64,000 nucleotides of DNA, taken from positions 5,838,806-5,902,805 of the forward strand of contig NC_063437.1 of NCBI RefSeq assembly GCF_020379485.1. Reading direction: 5' to 3'. This stretch comes from Brassica napus (lineage: Eukaryota; Streptophyta; Magnoliopsida; Brassicales; Brassicaceae). The notes below the pieces were generated by a model. It had not been told where the DNA came from. It saw only the letters and a program-made list of their open reading frames with translations, and searched no databases. Every line of letters starts with the position of its first letter. Position 1 is the stretch's first letter. The position numbers and the translations under genes were made by a program. This document shows, piece by piece, positions 1-11,664 of the stretch.

Positions 1-1300
1 AAGATGGAATCGTATACGGAGCCCTATTATTTAAAAACTAGGAAATAATTCGCCTCTTGCCTGGAATGTGATTATTAGTTTCGTTATTTTTTAATAAGTA
101 TATCAGTTCGCTTTTAGTTTGTTTTGGTTTATAATCTCATAAAATATATCTATCATTTTAAATCAATATTTATTTGGTTTGTTCGGTTAAAATGTTTGAT
201 GTTTTTGGTTTTTTTTCTCTGTGATAATCAAAAGTAACTATTATTTGTTTGTTTTCATGTTATGAATCTTAGATAGTCGTGATGTCGAACCAATGATTTC
301 ATATTATAGTTTCTAAACAGATAATAGTTAAAAAAGAAAATAAAATTATTTAGACAAATCATTTTACTATAATTTGGTCGATAGTGGAAGAAACATTAAG
401 AAAAAGAATATTTTAACTTAAAATAAAAAAGATATTCAGTTGTGGTAAATACTTATTTATAAGGTGTTTACGTCAATGTGCACATATATATGTATGTAAA
501 TGTATATAAATATGGTTGATAAATATATAAAGATACTGTTAACTAATATTAAATAACATCTTTTCAAAATAATACAAGAAAAATAAAATTCTTAAAATAA
601 AATTATTTAAAAACAAAAATATTGTAAAATTTATATAAACTATAATATATATAACTTATATATAATTCTTTATATATATGTGATAATAAAAAAATACTAT
701 TATTTATTTGTTTTCATGTTATGAATATTTGATAGTCGTGATATCGAACCAATGGTTTAATATTATAGTTTCTAAACAGATAATAGTTAAAAAAGAAAAA
801 AAAATTATTAAGACAAATCATTTTACTACAATTTGGTCGATAGTGAAAGAAGCATTAAGAAAAAGAATATTTTATGTTTGCATTATTTAATTATTCTACT
901 ATATAAAAGGTACTATTTAAAGAACTTCTAAAGGATGCCACATGGGCATAAAAATTCTCCACCAATCATTTTGTCCTGTCATCACGGAATGGACCTCAAA
1001 CACAAGATATCCAGCCCATAAGTAAAGGTTTGTTGGTTTTAGTGGCCCAAACCTAATTCTAAGACTATTCCACCGTAACGAAAAGAAATGAATCTGGTGC
1101 TGCTTAAAATATTCAACCAATCATATCAAACTACATTACTAAAAACCTATATCCCTTGATTAAAACTTTTGGATTTCTCGATCTCTTCACGACAACAGAA
1201 AAAAAAAACAGCTAACATTTAATATTGCTCATCAGCGATGATTTTAATGACGATCCTCTTTTAAAAAGCTCACAAAACCGTTTCTTTCACAATCTAATCA
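1..1300. other. AT-rich intergenic DNA, no gene seen
   Basis: No open frame here resembles a known protein and codon-like structure is absent. The stretch is AT-rich and holds one pair of direct repeats, listed separately. The part from about 900 to 1200 is less AT-rich but has no convincing exon. Confidence 0.6.
221..874. repeat. Direct repeat pair, 195 bp, offset 459 bp
   Basis: Positions 221-415 and 680-874 are near-identical direct copies, starting gtgataat and ending aaaaagaatatttta, with only scattered substitutions. The offset is exactly 459 bp. The DNA between them is unrelated AT-rich sequence. This could be the remnant of a tandem array or two terminal parts of one repeat; I see no coding capacity. 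Confidence 0.85.
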
Positions 1301-3420
1301 ACAAACTAAAAACTCTCCCAAAAACCTCTGAAATCCAATCATAGCTTCAAAAGATATGTGCTACTTATTTCTTTCGGGGATATCTTAGTCATACGGATCC
1401 TGTTTCGGCCAGTTTAATATTTAGTTTGATATTATTTAGTTACGACTGTGGGGGAATATAGAGAAGACTGAACCGCAGAGGAGCAGAGTGGAGACCAAAC
1501 CGAGGAGCAAAGAAGAGATTGGACTTCATTGGAGTAGAGAGGAGACTGGACTGCGACCACCGAGGAGACGACCGTATATGAGACTGAACTACTACACCGC
1601 CTTGCGCCACAGGAGAAGAGAAGGCCAGCGAGAAGATGACCGGAGAAGAGACTACGCTTTACACCAGCGGAGAATAAATAGGAGATGAGGATTGCAAAGG
1701 TGACGAAGAGATTGACAGATCGGAGAAAGATGAGAAAAAGAAATTAAGAGATAAGAACGACAGATCTGGAGCGATATGAGATACAGAAAAATAAAATATC
1801 AAATGCAAAGCATTGTATTCGTTAGATCAAACTTCTATCAACGGCTCAGATTATAAACTGAGCAATCCTCACCTTCCTATTACATTGGCTAATAACAATC
1901 CACCTTTCTTGCTTCTTCCTTCTTTTTTTTGTCGGGACCTTTCTTACTTATTTTAAAATTTATATATATATATATATTTGTTATATTTTAGATTTATGGT
2001 TATGATTTAATTTCAATAATTAAAAATTTTAAGTTTACAGGTTAAGTTTATGATTAATTTAAAGTTTGGGATTTTGGGAATATGGTTAATTTGGGTTTTG
2101 GGAATAGGGTTTGGGGTTTAGGTGATAGGATTTGGGATTTAAGACTAAAGGTCATGGTTTTCAAAAAAATTAAGTTCTTAATTTATGATTAAAATGATCA
2201 GATTTATATTTTTAACTTAAGATTTAAAGTAAGGATTTAACTTAAAGTAAGGATATGGGAGTTGATAAATAAAAGTTTGTTGTCAAGTTTAGGGTTTGAG
2301 ATTGATTGGAAAAACAGATTTATAAACTTATAACTTTTTATAATGAGTAGATCTTAGTTTTTTTTCTGTTTAGGGCTTATAGTTAAGATTTAATTTTTTT
2401 TATTCAAGGTTTGTGTGTATATATAATAAATATATTTTGATTTTAAAATATAGAGTAACATAAATCGCGACAACTAAAATCTCTACCTAATTCATAGCTA
2501 ATTAGCTATAGAAAAACTACGAAATTCATTCGTCGCTATATAGCTACGGACCGCTACGATTTTGCTATAAATTTAGCTAAAACGCAAAATTATGTGTTCC
2601 GTCGCCATCTCTCACCGATTCTGTAGCTAATAAATTTGTTATGTGACTCGGCGTGGGATTGCAAGGATTTAAATGTTAAGTAATCTCATAATTGCTATCT
2701 AGAAATTTATGTGTTGCAAGGACCATTTATGTGTTGCAAATTTATGTGTTACAATCTTAATTGATCCTCAAATTTAGCTAAGGATTTAAACGTGGGATTG
2801 TAACACATAAACGGGTGATCCATGAAAGAATAAAACAGTTAAAAGATTATTTGAGGCATTGGAAAAAAAAACAACAAAAGATGTGGTTGAATCCATCTAA
2901 GCCTCTTCGAAAATCTTTTAACCTCTTTTCAGTACCAAAACAATTGAGATTATTGCTTACAAATCAAGTCTATATTTTTATTATTTGTAGTCTAGCCAAA
3001 CGCTATATCTCACAGCCTCACATAATTGATTTTATCATAGGTGTGTGATAAATGATTCTTTGTGATTCTGCCTCTTTGTTTGTTACTTACCATTCTCTGT
3101 ATTTTTTTCATTCATATTTTTTTTAATCTCAAGTATCTTTTTAATTTTTGTTTTATCATCAGATTATATGTTTGCTTTTATTTAAAGTAATACATAAATA
3201 TTGAAGAAAATATTTTGAATACATTATTCATAACCATTTTCATAAGAAGAATTCAAAAATTAAAAAGATGGGCTACATAAAAGTTTACTAAAATTTATGC
3301 AACAAACTATTCTAAATTAATTTATTTCTGTAATATATATAGTTAAATTAATCACAAAATAAAAATACTCAAATATATATTTCTAAAACAAATTCAAACA
3401 TATCATGTTACAAAGTAGTC
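1301..3420. other. Intergenic stretch without a recognisable gene
   Basis: From about 1440 to 1760 the plus strand is strongly purine-rich (gagaagag-type), which opens a 66-codon frame of Arg/Glu composition that looks like low complexity rather than a gene. Around 2030-2180 there are degenerate gggtttagg-like words. From 2480 to 2830 the sequence has many short self-complementary words such as tagctaattagcta. None of this resolves into a known element. Confidence 0.5.
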
Positions 3421-3439
3421 AAAATAAAATTTTAATCGT

Positions 3440-3477
3440 AAAGATGTAATCCGCGCGTAGCGCGGACACGAAACTAG
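3440..3477 (+). mobile_element. Helitron 3' terminus
   Basis: The hairpin CCGCGCGTAGCGCGG (3451-3465) is followed nine bases later by CTAG (3474-3477) and then T. That is the standard 3' end of a plant Helitron: a short GC-rich hairpin upstream of CTRR, inserted before T. The matching 5' TC end was not located. Confidence 0.75.
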
Positions 3478-3484
3478 TATATGT

Positions 3485-3608
3485 AATAGTTACTGATTTT
3501 AATTATTTAATATATATTTATTATTTCATAATATGTAAAAACATATAATTTATAAAATAATTAATATATATAACGTTCATCATGTGCAAGGCGCGGATCT
3601 TAATCTAG
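3485..3608 (+). mobile_element. Helitron 3' end fragment (same family as 40.5 kb copy)
   Basis: The last 120 bases, from the aattatttaatatatatttatt motif to aatCTAG (3605-3608) followed by T, resemble the 3' end of the complete Helitron at 40552-41568 and of the inverted copy at 53729-54699. The GC hairpin is degraded (gtgcaaggcgcgg). Only the 3' terminal part is present, directly after another Helitron end. Confidence 0.6.
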
Positions 3609-3644
3609 TTACTATAGGTAAATTCTTATCTACATTTTTTTATA

Positions 3645-4200
3645 TATATAGACTTACTTAGTATCTTGTAAATATCTATTAATATAAAAATCAATGTTGA
3701 TCTTTAGTTTACATATCACAAACGACTAATTTATAAATGGGTTAAACATGTTAACAATACAATCATCAGGTCATCAATCTTTTATATGGTATCATAGCAT
3801 TTCTGATTCAAAAACATATATCGTTTCTTTTTCTAGTTTTCAATTGAATCATCCTTTTCTTCATGTCTTTCTCGTCATCACTTCCATCTCTTATTCTCCT
3901 CAGTTTTCATCTGGTCAAAACTTCAATGACAACTGAAGCTTCTTCTACAAATGCCGAGTCGGCTCCAATCTTTTATATCACAATCCAAAACATATGTTGA
4001 TCTCCTTCAACATGTCAAATAAGATAAACCTTACTCCAACCAACTTCATCATATGGCGTTTACGATTCTCTGTCTTCTTGAAGCACATGAAATTCACTGT
4101 TTCATTGTTAGTGATGATCAAGCACCTCTGTCAACCAATATCATCTCACAATCAGAATTGGACTTCGTAAATGTCGTCCATCTTAAAAGGACATATTAGT
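3645..4200 (+). mobile_element. Ty1/copia fragment: LTR end, PBS and gag start
   Basis: An LTR-like stretch (tagtatcttgtaaatatct...) runs into TGGTATCATAGC at 3787-3798, a near match to the tRNA-iMet primer binding site TGGTATCAGAGC typical of plant Ty1/copia. Downstream, about 4008-4190 reads NKINLTPTNFIIWRFRFSVF, the characteristic start of copia gag (LTxxNFxxWR). Frames are broken and no pol domain follows, so this is a truncated relic. A second LTR/PBS-like piece lies at 4626-4800. Confidence 0.7.
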
Positions 4201-4254
4201 TTCTAATATATATATATATATATATAATATTTTATGTATATATTGACGTCAAAA

Positions 4255-4600
4255 GGGTATTTTATTATTCAAACAAGAGGTAATCTATGAAGTTAGACCG
4301 AAATAAAACAATCATCAAAAACTAAATCACAGTGAAACGATCTAGCAATTCTATACAATGAATCAGCAGCTGTGCTTTGATCCCGAGGAATAAAAAAGAT
4401 CTTGAAGGATTGAAATCTTCTTCTGAGCGATGCAAACTTCTTCATTTTATGCTTAGAAGTTTGGCCATGTGTGAGGTTCTTCAATCATCGTAGCACTTCC
4501 TTAGAGTCTGATCCAACATACTGGCAGGCTGTGTGTTGTAGCATACATTTCATCACCCAGTAAATGTTTTCAACTTTGAATGCAAAGATGACAATTGTCT
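4255..4600 (-). mobile_element. LINE 3' fragment with RNase H remnant
   Basis: On the minus strand the frame 4293-4484 and its upstream continuation (to about 4560, with one stop) match the C-terminal RNase H domain of plant L1-type LINEs: a GSDSKE motif, then SLRRRFQSFKIFFIP and AADSL, the last acidic motif. It lies between two copia-like LTR pieces, so it probably inserted into that element. No reverse transcriptase remains. Confidence 0.7.
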
Positions 4601-4625
4601 CCTTTGTTTTTTTTGTATTCATTTG

Positions 4626-4800
4626 TATATATTTAGAGTTAGTTAGTATCTTGTAAAGATATAATCATATAATCATATAAAAATCTATGCTTATTTTATA
4701 TAATCTCGAATGATTCATGTATATAAATGTTAGTCATGTTAATAATATAATCATCAGTTCATAAACCTTCTACATTCTGTCTATTCAAATGGTATCTAAA
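4626..4800 (+). mobile_element. Second copia-like LTR end with degraded PBS
   Basis: The sequence ttagttagtatcttgtaaagatata ... atcatcagttcataaacctt repeats the LTR stretch at about 3655-3785, including the spacing to a TGGTATC word (4790-4796). It is either the other LTR of the same element or a second insertion. Confidence 0.55.
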
Positions 4801-5926
4801 TAGACATTTAGAAGTCCTGCTTTCAGGTAGCAATATCACCACCGGTTCTGGGAGAAAGTTTTTAAGTCTTGAAAAATTATAAACCGAAGGAATGCAGGAT
4901 TTGAGATGTGGTTTTACATCGCTATAGGAGGTTCTTTGATGGGTTGGACGTTTACTACATCCCTAAGAAATAAGCTTTATAGTCAAGTGTGAGTATAGTT
5001 TCAGGCATAAGTCGATTTAGTTGGTTTTGGGTTTTGGATCCCTTGGTCATTTGTTTATTTTCCTTCACACCTTTAAACAAGTTCTTAATATGAGCGTCAA
5101 GAACACTAAATGAGCTAACACTGTATTTTTTGCTTAAATCTCAGAAGTGATATCAAAACTGGGGCGACAAGGAATCAATGATTGCTCCCAGAGGAAGAGA
5201 GCTCAGGTGAAGTTATTGCAAAAATCCTAAGAAACCATCAAAGAAATGATTCATAATGCACAACACATACTTAAGAGAATTTATCTAGTGAAGATTCATC
5301 CAGCAAACACCAATGTTCCTTAGTCAGATAACACTTTTCAGTAAACATGAACAATAGTTAATAGAAAATACTTCTGAGAGGAAGAGAGGAAGAGGGAAAT
5401 TTAACTATAGTGTCGTCAAATTTGCAATTTTCAGCACGAGGCAGTTAAACGGGATTCAGACAACAAGACTAAAGGTCAACCGCTGAAGTCTTAACTAAAT
5501 AAGCCGAATTCAAACATTCTGATAGAGTGAGTGAAACATAAAAGTAAAGCTACAATGACCCCAAAGAGACGGTTTAATTGCAAAGTATATACTTTTCAAC
5601 AGATCAGAGAAAGACCAAATAAGATCTCACGACAAGCTATGAAACTCCAGTTTCAGTACAGTGACAGCACAATGCGATTCAGACACGAGATAAGCTCAGT
5701 TCTTAACTAGTTAAATTTGCACGAATATTTATAACAGATCATATAAAGACCAAATAAGTTACCGCAAGCATCAGACATAAATTTTTCAACAGAGAAACAG
5801 CATAACGGGATTCAGACAAGAGTACAACTCAAGTCGAAGTTAACCCAATTTGAAACATTTTGCGAGATGTTCATAATAAAAAAAAAAACCGTAAAAGTCT
5901 ACATTATTGCGATAGACCAAATGATT
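4801..5926. other. Intergenic / 3' flank of SERF gene, degenerate repeats
   Basis: No gene was recognised. From about 5440 to 5830 three diverged units of roughly 180 bp share the words cgggattcagacaa, agatcagagaaagaccaaataag and ttcaacag. Part of this may be transcribed as the 3' UTR of the minus-strand SERF-like gene; I cannot place the polyadenylation site. Confidence 0.45.
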
Positions 5927-6549
5927 TCACTTCTTAGCAGTTCCTTTGCCTCCTGCTCCTCCACCAGAACCTGCAGCAGCTGCAGCCTGAGCAGCCTTCT
6001 TTGCTGCTTTCTCTTGCAATGCTTTTCCATCTCTGAAGTCATACACACAACAAGAATCAGCCATCAAGAATCCAAGATCAGTTCAAATCAAACAAAATCT
6101 TTTAGTAGGATCCGTTTTCACCTTTCACGGCGTTGCTCCGGCGTCAACCCGTCGTCAGCATTCTTTCCTTTTCCTCCAGCACGAGCCGCGGCTCTTTCAC
6201 GGTCACGCTCTCTCTGACTTCCACGTGCGGTTTCACCATCAAATAATCAAAAATCTTGAATCAAAGAAAAGCAACAAGCTTTGTTTGTTGTAGCTATTTA
6301 TTTATCAAATCAGAATCTCATGATATCTTCTAAGCAACAACCATCGACAAGCAGTCTACTAGATCTAATCAATTGGATGGTTCCAGAGGCTAAATCAAAA
6401 ACAATTACACCTCCTCCCAATAAAAAACCTAAATTTTGCACATAGAAAAGAACCCTTTAAAGATCGAGATCGAAACACAGAATCTAAAAACGAAAACTAG
6501 CGGAGATAACAAGCGATTTGGAGGAAGATAATCAAAGGATATGAGTCAT
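5927..6549 (-). CDS. SERF/4F5-family small protein (At4g13615-like)
   Basis: Three coding exons on the minus strand, 6549-6543, 6224-6122 and 6032-5927, give a 71-residue protein. It starts MTRGSQRERDRER, continues GGKGKNADDGLTPEQRRERD, and ends with a KAAKKAAQAAAAA stretch and a Gly-rich KGTAKK tail. This is the 4F5/SERF family: short, very basic, Lys/Arg/Ala-rich, helical or disordered. Animal and worm SERF modulates amyloid aggregation; the plant role is not established. Intron 2 (6121-6033) is GT-AG. Intron 1 is unusual: only an AT-AC splice (ATATCC...CGCAC) restores the conserved MTRGSQ start; every GT-AG alternative examined leaves a stop (TGA just upstream) or the wrong frame. A TATA-like motif lies about 135 bp upstream. 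Neighbours suggest orthology to Arabidopsis At4g13615. Confidence 0.88.
6225..6542 (-). other. Candidate U12-type AT-AC intron of SERF-like gene
   Basis: Read on the minus strand, the intron begins ATATCCTTTG, an exact match to the U12 AT-AC 5' splice consensus ATATCCTTT. It ends CGCAC. About 14 bases before the end lies TTATTTGAT, a 7/9 match to the branch-site consensus TTCCTTRAY. Length is 318 bp. Splicing ATGACTC to GTGGAAG gives the family start MTRGS. Conservation of the protein start is the strongest argument; no transcript was available. Confidence 0.8.
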
Positions 6550-6683
6550 GGTGAATTGAGGATGAATCCGCGTAAGAACGAAGCGATCCGGTCAATGCAG
6601 AAGAAACGCAGCGAAGGAATTTGGATTTTATAACGATGGGATTCTCTTTTAAGTCAAGTCGACTTCGTCGTGAGCCTCTCCTT

Positions 6684-6693
6684 TTTATATATT
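6684..6693 (-). promoter_or_regulatory. TATA-like box of SERF-like gene
   Basis: The minus strand reads aatatataaaaagg here, a good TATA box about 135 bp before the ATG at 6549. A 22-base T run on the plus strand (6718-6739) lies just upstream and may act as a poly(dA:dT) nucleosome-depleting tract. Confidence 0.5.
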
Positions 6694-6900
6694 CCCTAAT
6701 TCCACCTTTTCTCTTCCTTTTTTTTTTTTTTTTTTTTTTGTTATTGAAGATTAGGTTGGAGAACATATTTGTTCGATTTCGGTTTGCATCCGGCGGTTCA
6801 GTTTTTTGGGTATTTATTTGGTAGGATTTTGATTTATAAAATTAGTTTAAATACTTCTGATTTTTGGTTTATTCAGTTTTTAACAAAATACCATAATTAT

Positions 6901-7010
6901 AGGGCAACTCTCCAAAATAGCACTTTTCTAAGTTTATATCACAAAAATAGCACTCAAAAACTAAAATGACCAAAATAGCATTTTATCTTTTGAAGAATTT
7001 ATGAAGTTTA
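6901..7010 (+). mobile_element. Mutator-like MITE end fragment
   Basis: The sequence gggcaactctccaaaatagcacttttc ... aaaaatagcactcaaaaac matches the terminal region of the short Mutator-like elements at 17209, 24910 and 25497. Only this end is visible; the opposite end with gactaggatagcac is missing, so the copy is truncated. Confidence 0.6.
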
Positions 7011-7989
7011 TTTTATGTGGTTAAAATTAAAGTTATTAATACATAAATACAATTTTCTTCTTCTTATTTAAATATATTTTATTATTATTTGATAGGTATT
7101 AACAGCAAAATTAAATTATATAAAATTTGTTTTGAAAATAAGAATAAACATTTTACCATTTTATTATTAAATAAACAAGATTAACTGAAATAAGTAAATT
7201 GTCAACACACAGAAAACCTAATAATTTATTTACAAAATTGATAAAATAAAATAATTCTAAATTTAAATAAATAATACTCCTAATAGTAGATAAAAGTTGT
7301 AAGCCAAGATAATATTAGTAAATTAACTTAGATATAAATCCGATTTCTTATGTTATATAGTTTTTCAGATAGGTATACTACTATTTGCAGTTATATTGTA
7401 ATAACAGTTTCAATCAGTTTAATCGGTTAATAACGTAATCATATCCATATATTTCGGTTTATAGATAATAAAATTCAAATGATTTATTTTATATTAACCA
7501 TATTCAAACCATGTACCTTATTCTGGTTCGGTTTTAGTTGGTTCAGTTTGCTTTTATCGAATGAAATACCTCTACCTAAAATAGAAAAAATCTACTGTAT
7601 CGAGATCCGACTTACATACTCGAGGAGATCCTAACTTCATATATTCAAAGAATCAATACAATGTATCTAGAATTTTAAAAATATAAAGATGTATAAAATA
7701 TTAGTCATAATAATATTTATAAAATCTCAATATTAGATTAACATTATAAATCTAATATATTTATTTTTGATTTTTTTTGATAAATTTGAATAATTTATGT
7801 ATATACTTGAACCAAATTATATTTATTGAACCAAATTTGAATAATTTATGTATATATTTATTGTTACTTTTGTTATATCGGATCTTAAATAACATAATCA
7901 ACCTAACCCGAATGGAACCAAACCAATTCAACCCAAAAAATAAAAAATTTCTGAATGAATCATATATTAAACAAGTAATAAAAAGGGAA
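7011..7989. other. AT-rich intergenic DNA
   Basis: Very AT-rich sequence with short repeated words (for example aatttgaataatttatgtatata twice near 7782-7860). No gene or complete element seen. Confidence 0.5.
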
Positions 7990-8035
7990 CTAGATTTTGA
8001 CCCGCGCTTGGAAAGCGCGGGTTTTTTGGATTACA
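7990..8035 (-). mobile_element. Helitron 3' terminus, minus strand
   Basis: On the minus strand the hairpin CCCGCGCTTTCCAAGCGCGGG (plus 8001-8021) is followed by TCAAAAT and CTAG (7993-7990), with T (plus A7989) next. This is a textbook Helitron 3' end, so the element should extend rightwards from 7990. The 5' TC end was not found with confidence. Confidence 0.75.
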
Positions 8036-8478
8036 TTATAATACAAAGTCTTAGTATGTCAAAAATATAATCTTTAACAGTTGTATAATCTACAAATTAG
8101 TTTATTTGAGATTTTATATATACACTTTTACGTAAGTTTCTTTTAGGCATGAGAATTATATCCGGATCAAAAAAACAAACCGAACCGACCCGAAAATATA
8201 GGTTTAGCTCAGGTCTAGAGAAGATAACCTATTGGGTTTTTTTTGGACCCGCAGGTCTTTATTTGAGTCTGGGTCCTACCCTAGACCCTATCATAAATAT
8301 GTTGTGTTTATTAGGTATATTTGGATATTTCGAATATGTTTTCGGTATTATGGATATTTTTTTTAAGTTTTTGCTTTACGATTATAGTTTTTGATTTCAG
8401 GTAAACTTTCAAATTAAAAAAAAAATTGGGTATCTTTCAGTTCATCCTGTCAGATTTTGAATTTTTAGGTAATATAAC
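8036..8478. other. Intergenic, probably Helitron interior
   Basis: No gene recognised. Words such as aaccgaaccgacccgaaaata around 8170 are of the kind common in Brassicaceae non-coding transposon arms. The 81-codon open frame here has no family signature. Confidence 0.4.
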
Positions 8479-9316
8479 GTATGTGGACTCATTACGTCCA
8501 TATCAGGTCCAACAACCTTTTGATATTGATTTTTAACGTTATTTCCAAAAACATGGTTAATGAAATATTTTTCTAAGTAAAGGTATCATAAGGAATAATA
8601 TTAGGATATGTTAAAAATATTTAAAATATTGTATGGTTAAATGATTAATGGTATTACCAAAAAAAATAGTTATACAATACTCCAACAACTTTTTTATATT
8701 TGATTTTCTAAGACAATTTCTCTTTTAATAGTATTGATTCATTTTTATGTAAAAAATATATAAAAATATAATATCTAAACCAATAATTTTCAAAATCGTG
8801 AATAATCAATACTTATATCGTGAAGTCTGGTTAACTTTAACAAAACCAATGAATTTCTACATTTTTGAATATTTTTCAGATGTTTTAGATATTTCGATTT
8901 TCTTTAGGATCCTAAATACCCGAACATATGTGGACCTATTACGTCCATATCAGGTCCAACAACCTTTTGATATAGATTTTTAACGTTATTGTACAAAAAC
9001 ATGGTTGATGAAATATTTTTCTGAGTCAAGGTATCATAAGTAATAATATTAGGATCTGTTAAAAATATTTAAAATATTGTATGGTTAGAATGATTAATGG
9101 TATTACCAAAAAAAATAGTTATACATGACTCCAACAACTTTTTTATATTAGATTTTTTAAGACTATTTCTCTTTTAATAGTATTGATTCGTTTTTAAGTG
9201 AAAAGTATATAAAAGTCTAATATCTAAACCAATAAATTTCAAAATCGTGAATAATCAATATTGATATCGTGAAGTCGGGTTAACTTTAACGGAACCAATG
9301 AATTTCTACATTTTTG
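8479..9316. repeat. Tandem repeat, two units of about 390 bp, offset 447
   Basis: Copy 1 (8479-8867) and copy 2 (8926-9316) are direct repeats with about one difference per 15-20 bases. Both run from atgtggac-attacgtccatatcaggtccaacaacc to caatgaatttctacatttttg. A third, partial and more diverged unit lies at about 9696-9792 (taccaaaaaataataaaat ... ttttaatagtattgat). Each unit contains ctcttttaatagtattgat, a word resembling some Helitron 5' ends. Confidence 0.85.
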
Positions 9317-9795
9317 TGAAGGTAACATGAATATTCAGAAAATTCATTTTTAAATAGTAAAATATCTATCAAACTATAGACGGTTGAAAGTTTAGTATAT
9401 CATATGATATTTTAGTGGAAAATTTTATATATGATATGATTACTTTATTATAAAGGAGAGAGGAAGTTAGAATGTACACATATATGTCGTGTAACTTTTC
9501 TTGCTTTAAATCATACATTATATGATAAAAGTGATAATATAAAACATTAGTTTTAATGCTTTTACTATTAAAAATCAAAATGGTAAATATAGTATATTAG
9601 TGATTAGGATTTAAGAGTGAGATTTGAATAAATAAAGAAATTAAATAAATTATTGTTAGAGAAATATATGGTAATATATTGTTAGTTTAAATTTAAGGTA
9701 ATACCAAAAAATAATAAAATAAATGAAAGGGTCCAAACAACTTTCATAGGTAGATTTTTTAAGACTCCTTCCCTTTTAATAGTATTGATAAGAGC
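9317..9795. other. AT-rich DNA ending in third partial repeat unit
   Basis: No gene. The last 100 bases are a partial third copy of the 8.5-9.3 kb tandem repeat. Confidence 0.5.
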
Positions 9796-11664
9796 CCCAG
9801 ATAGACTATCCACGTCAGATGGAAAAATCACCCAATGAGAGGGTATGATATTGCCACATCACCATGACTGAAATAGAGTGCATTTTTGTATGGGTTCTTT
9901 GAAAATTATCAAATAGGTCCATCCCAGCCATGTAGAGAAAGGTCAAAAAAATCTATATTGCTTCACGCCTCAGTTTCTCCACCGACTCTTCCACTTCATA
10001 TTTTTTGATGTCTGAATTTTCTTTTGTGTAACTTTCTCAATCAATGATGATCTTAAAACCTTTCTTTTGAATGTTTTTTTCCACCTCCCATTGATCCGTC
10101 TCCTATATAAAGATCTATGTCTAAACCATAAATGAGGGAGTAAGAGCTGACTGAACTACAACGTTTCGAGAGGTATGTCGTTCTCCTCTCATTTTATCTA
10201 TGTTTTTGTTTACCTCAGTGTTTGGTATTTCAAGTGTTTGAAGTGTGACTGCTTATTAGATTTTTGTCGTGTCCATGTTGGCGCCTTGGTCATACAGAAG
10301 AGCATATGTAATTGAGCTCCAGTGTCACAGTAGCAAAGTTTGTTTGTATTGTGTTTTGAGGATATGTGTTGATGTTGGAGCAATATTAGTGGAACCAGGT
10401 CAGAAACTGAAGATTCGTTCAGTAAGTTTTACCTCCATCTTTTTATTACAGATGTCTTGGTTATTTGATGTGTTTAAGAGTTTATCGGTGAGCTTTGGCT
10501 ATGGCCTATAGATTCTGAATCTTCTTTTACATTCTGGCTGGATATGCGGTGCATGTTCCAGGAGAGTTTAGACTTCATGTGTGTTTTGAATGGGTGTTTA
10601 GACCTTATGCAAGCTGAGAATGTTAAAAAACTTATTTCGGCCAAGTCTTCTTCTCCTGCAGATGCTGCTTTGGAAGGGATTCACGCATCCCTTTGCCTAC
10701 CTTTTAAAGGATAACTTAAATTTACTCAAGATCCGTCTGTATCAATAAATTCTTGCATGCCAGCCTGAGCCAGTGATGCCCACTTTGAAACTTCCTCAAG
10801 AAGAATCAGCCGAGAATTTTAACACTCTATGGCTACATAAAAGTTCAATTGGAAGGTATCCATTCTTTTTGAAGATTGTATCTACATTTTATTCTATTTC
10901 ACAAAAAAATAATTGTCGATCTTTTTCTTTTGTAAATATTCCGATATATGACATTCAGAACAGTCCTCCTTGATTATATTTTTTGATGTTATGTTCTAAA
11001 TGGCCACTGTCCAGGTATATTTAAAAAGGTGACTATACAAAACGATTACTTCTATGTTACCAGATTTCTTCTATGTCAATCTAGGAAGAACTTGAGAAAA
11101 CTGACATGCAATGAAGAGAAGTAGCAGCAGATTCGCGTTGCAACACTGACTGGCATTAATATGTGGACACTGACTTATCGAAAGAGCCTGAAGGGTAATC
11201 AATCCATCTGTAATCCCTTTTTAGTTTATGTGCACCTAATTTTTTTTTAAATCGCATAATGAGCTCCAAATAGGGGGTTCTTGCTGACAATGATTCAAAC
11301 CATTTAATTTCTACTTTCTGTGTGTTTTTATGAAAAATAATTTTATTTTAATATAGATGAGTTAAATACATATTTACAACATATTTAATAGCCAGAAACA
11401 GTTTAAATTATTCTTACTTAATTTAAATGAATCTTAGGGTTTTCCTGAAACCCTAAATAAATAAAATAAAGAATGAATTGTAAATAAGGCTCACTTATTA
11501 TTTATTGTTTTCTCAATATAAAAAGTTAAATTTGATTAATGATTTATATTTTATAAACATTCAAAACATATATAACATATATATTGAAATACCAAATTAT
11601 AATGATTTAATTTAAACTATGACGTAAAGAAAAAAACCCGGGTGTAGCCCGGGACAAGCCCTAG
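9796..11664 (+). mobile_element. Helitron with probable captured gene pieces
   Basis: The right end is clear: hairpin CCCGGG-TGTAG-CCCGGG (11637-11653), then ACAAGCC, CTAG (11661-11664) and T. The left end is uncertain; the change from repeat DNA to less AT-rich DNA is near 9785. Inside, 10546-10710 reads as one plausible exon (VLNGCLDLMQAENVKK and AALEGIHASLCLPFKG), and 10770-10855 as another (MPTLKLPQEESAENF), with TATA-like and exon-intron texture between 10080 and 11200. I do not recognise the donor gene. Gene capture is a known habit of plant Helitrons. No Rep/helicase was seen, so the element would be non-autonomous. Confidence 0.55.

Noticed and set aside
2030..2180. Telomere-like gggtttagg words as interstitial telomeric repeat
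   Set aside because: Too degenerate and not in phase; similar words are part of the Mutator-like MITEs elsewhere in the window.
5867..6217. 116-codon plus-strand frame rich in Ser/Cys
   Set aside because: Shadow of the Ala/Gly/Lys-rich SERF-like exons on the opposite strand, crossing their intron.
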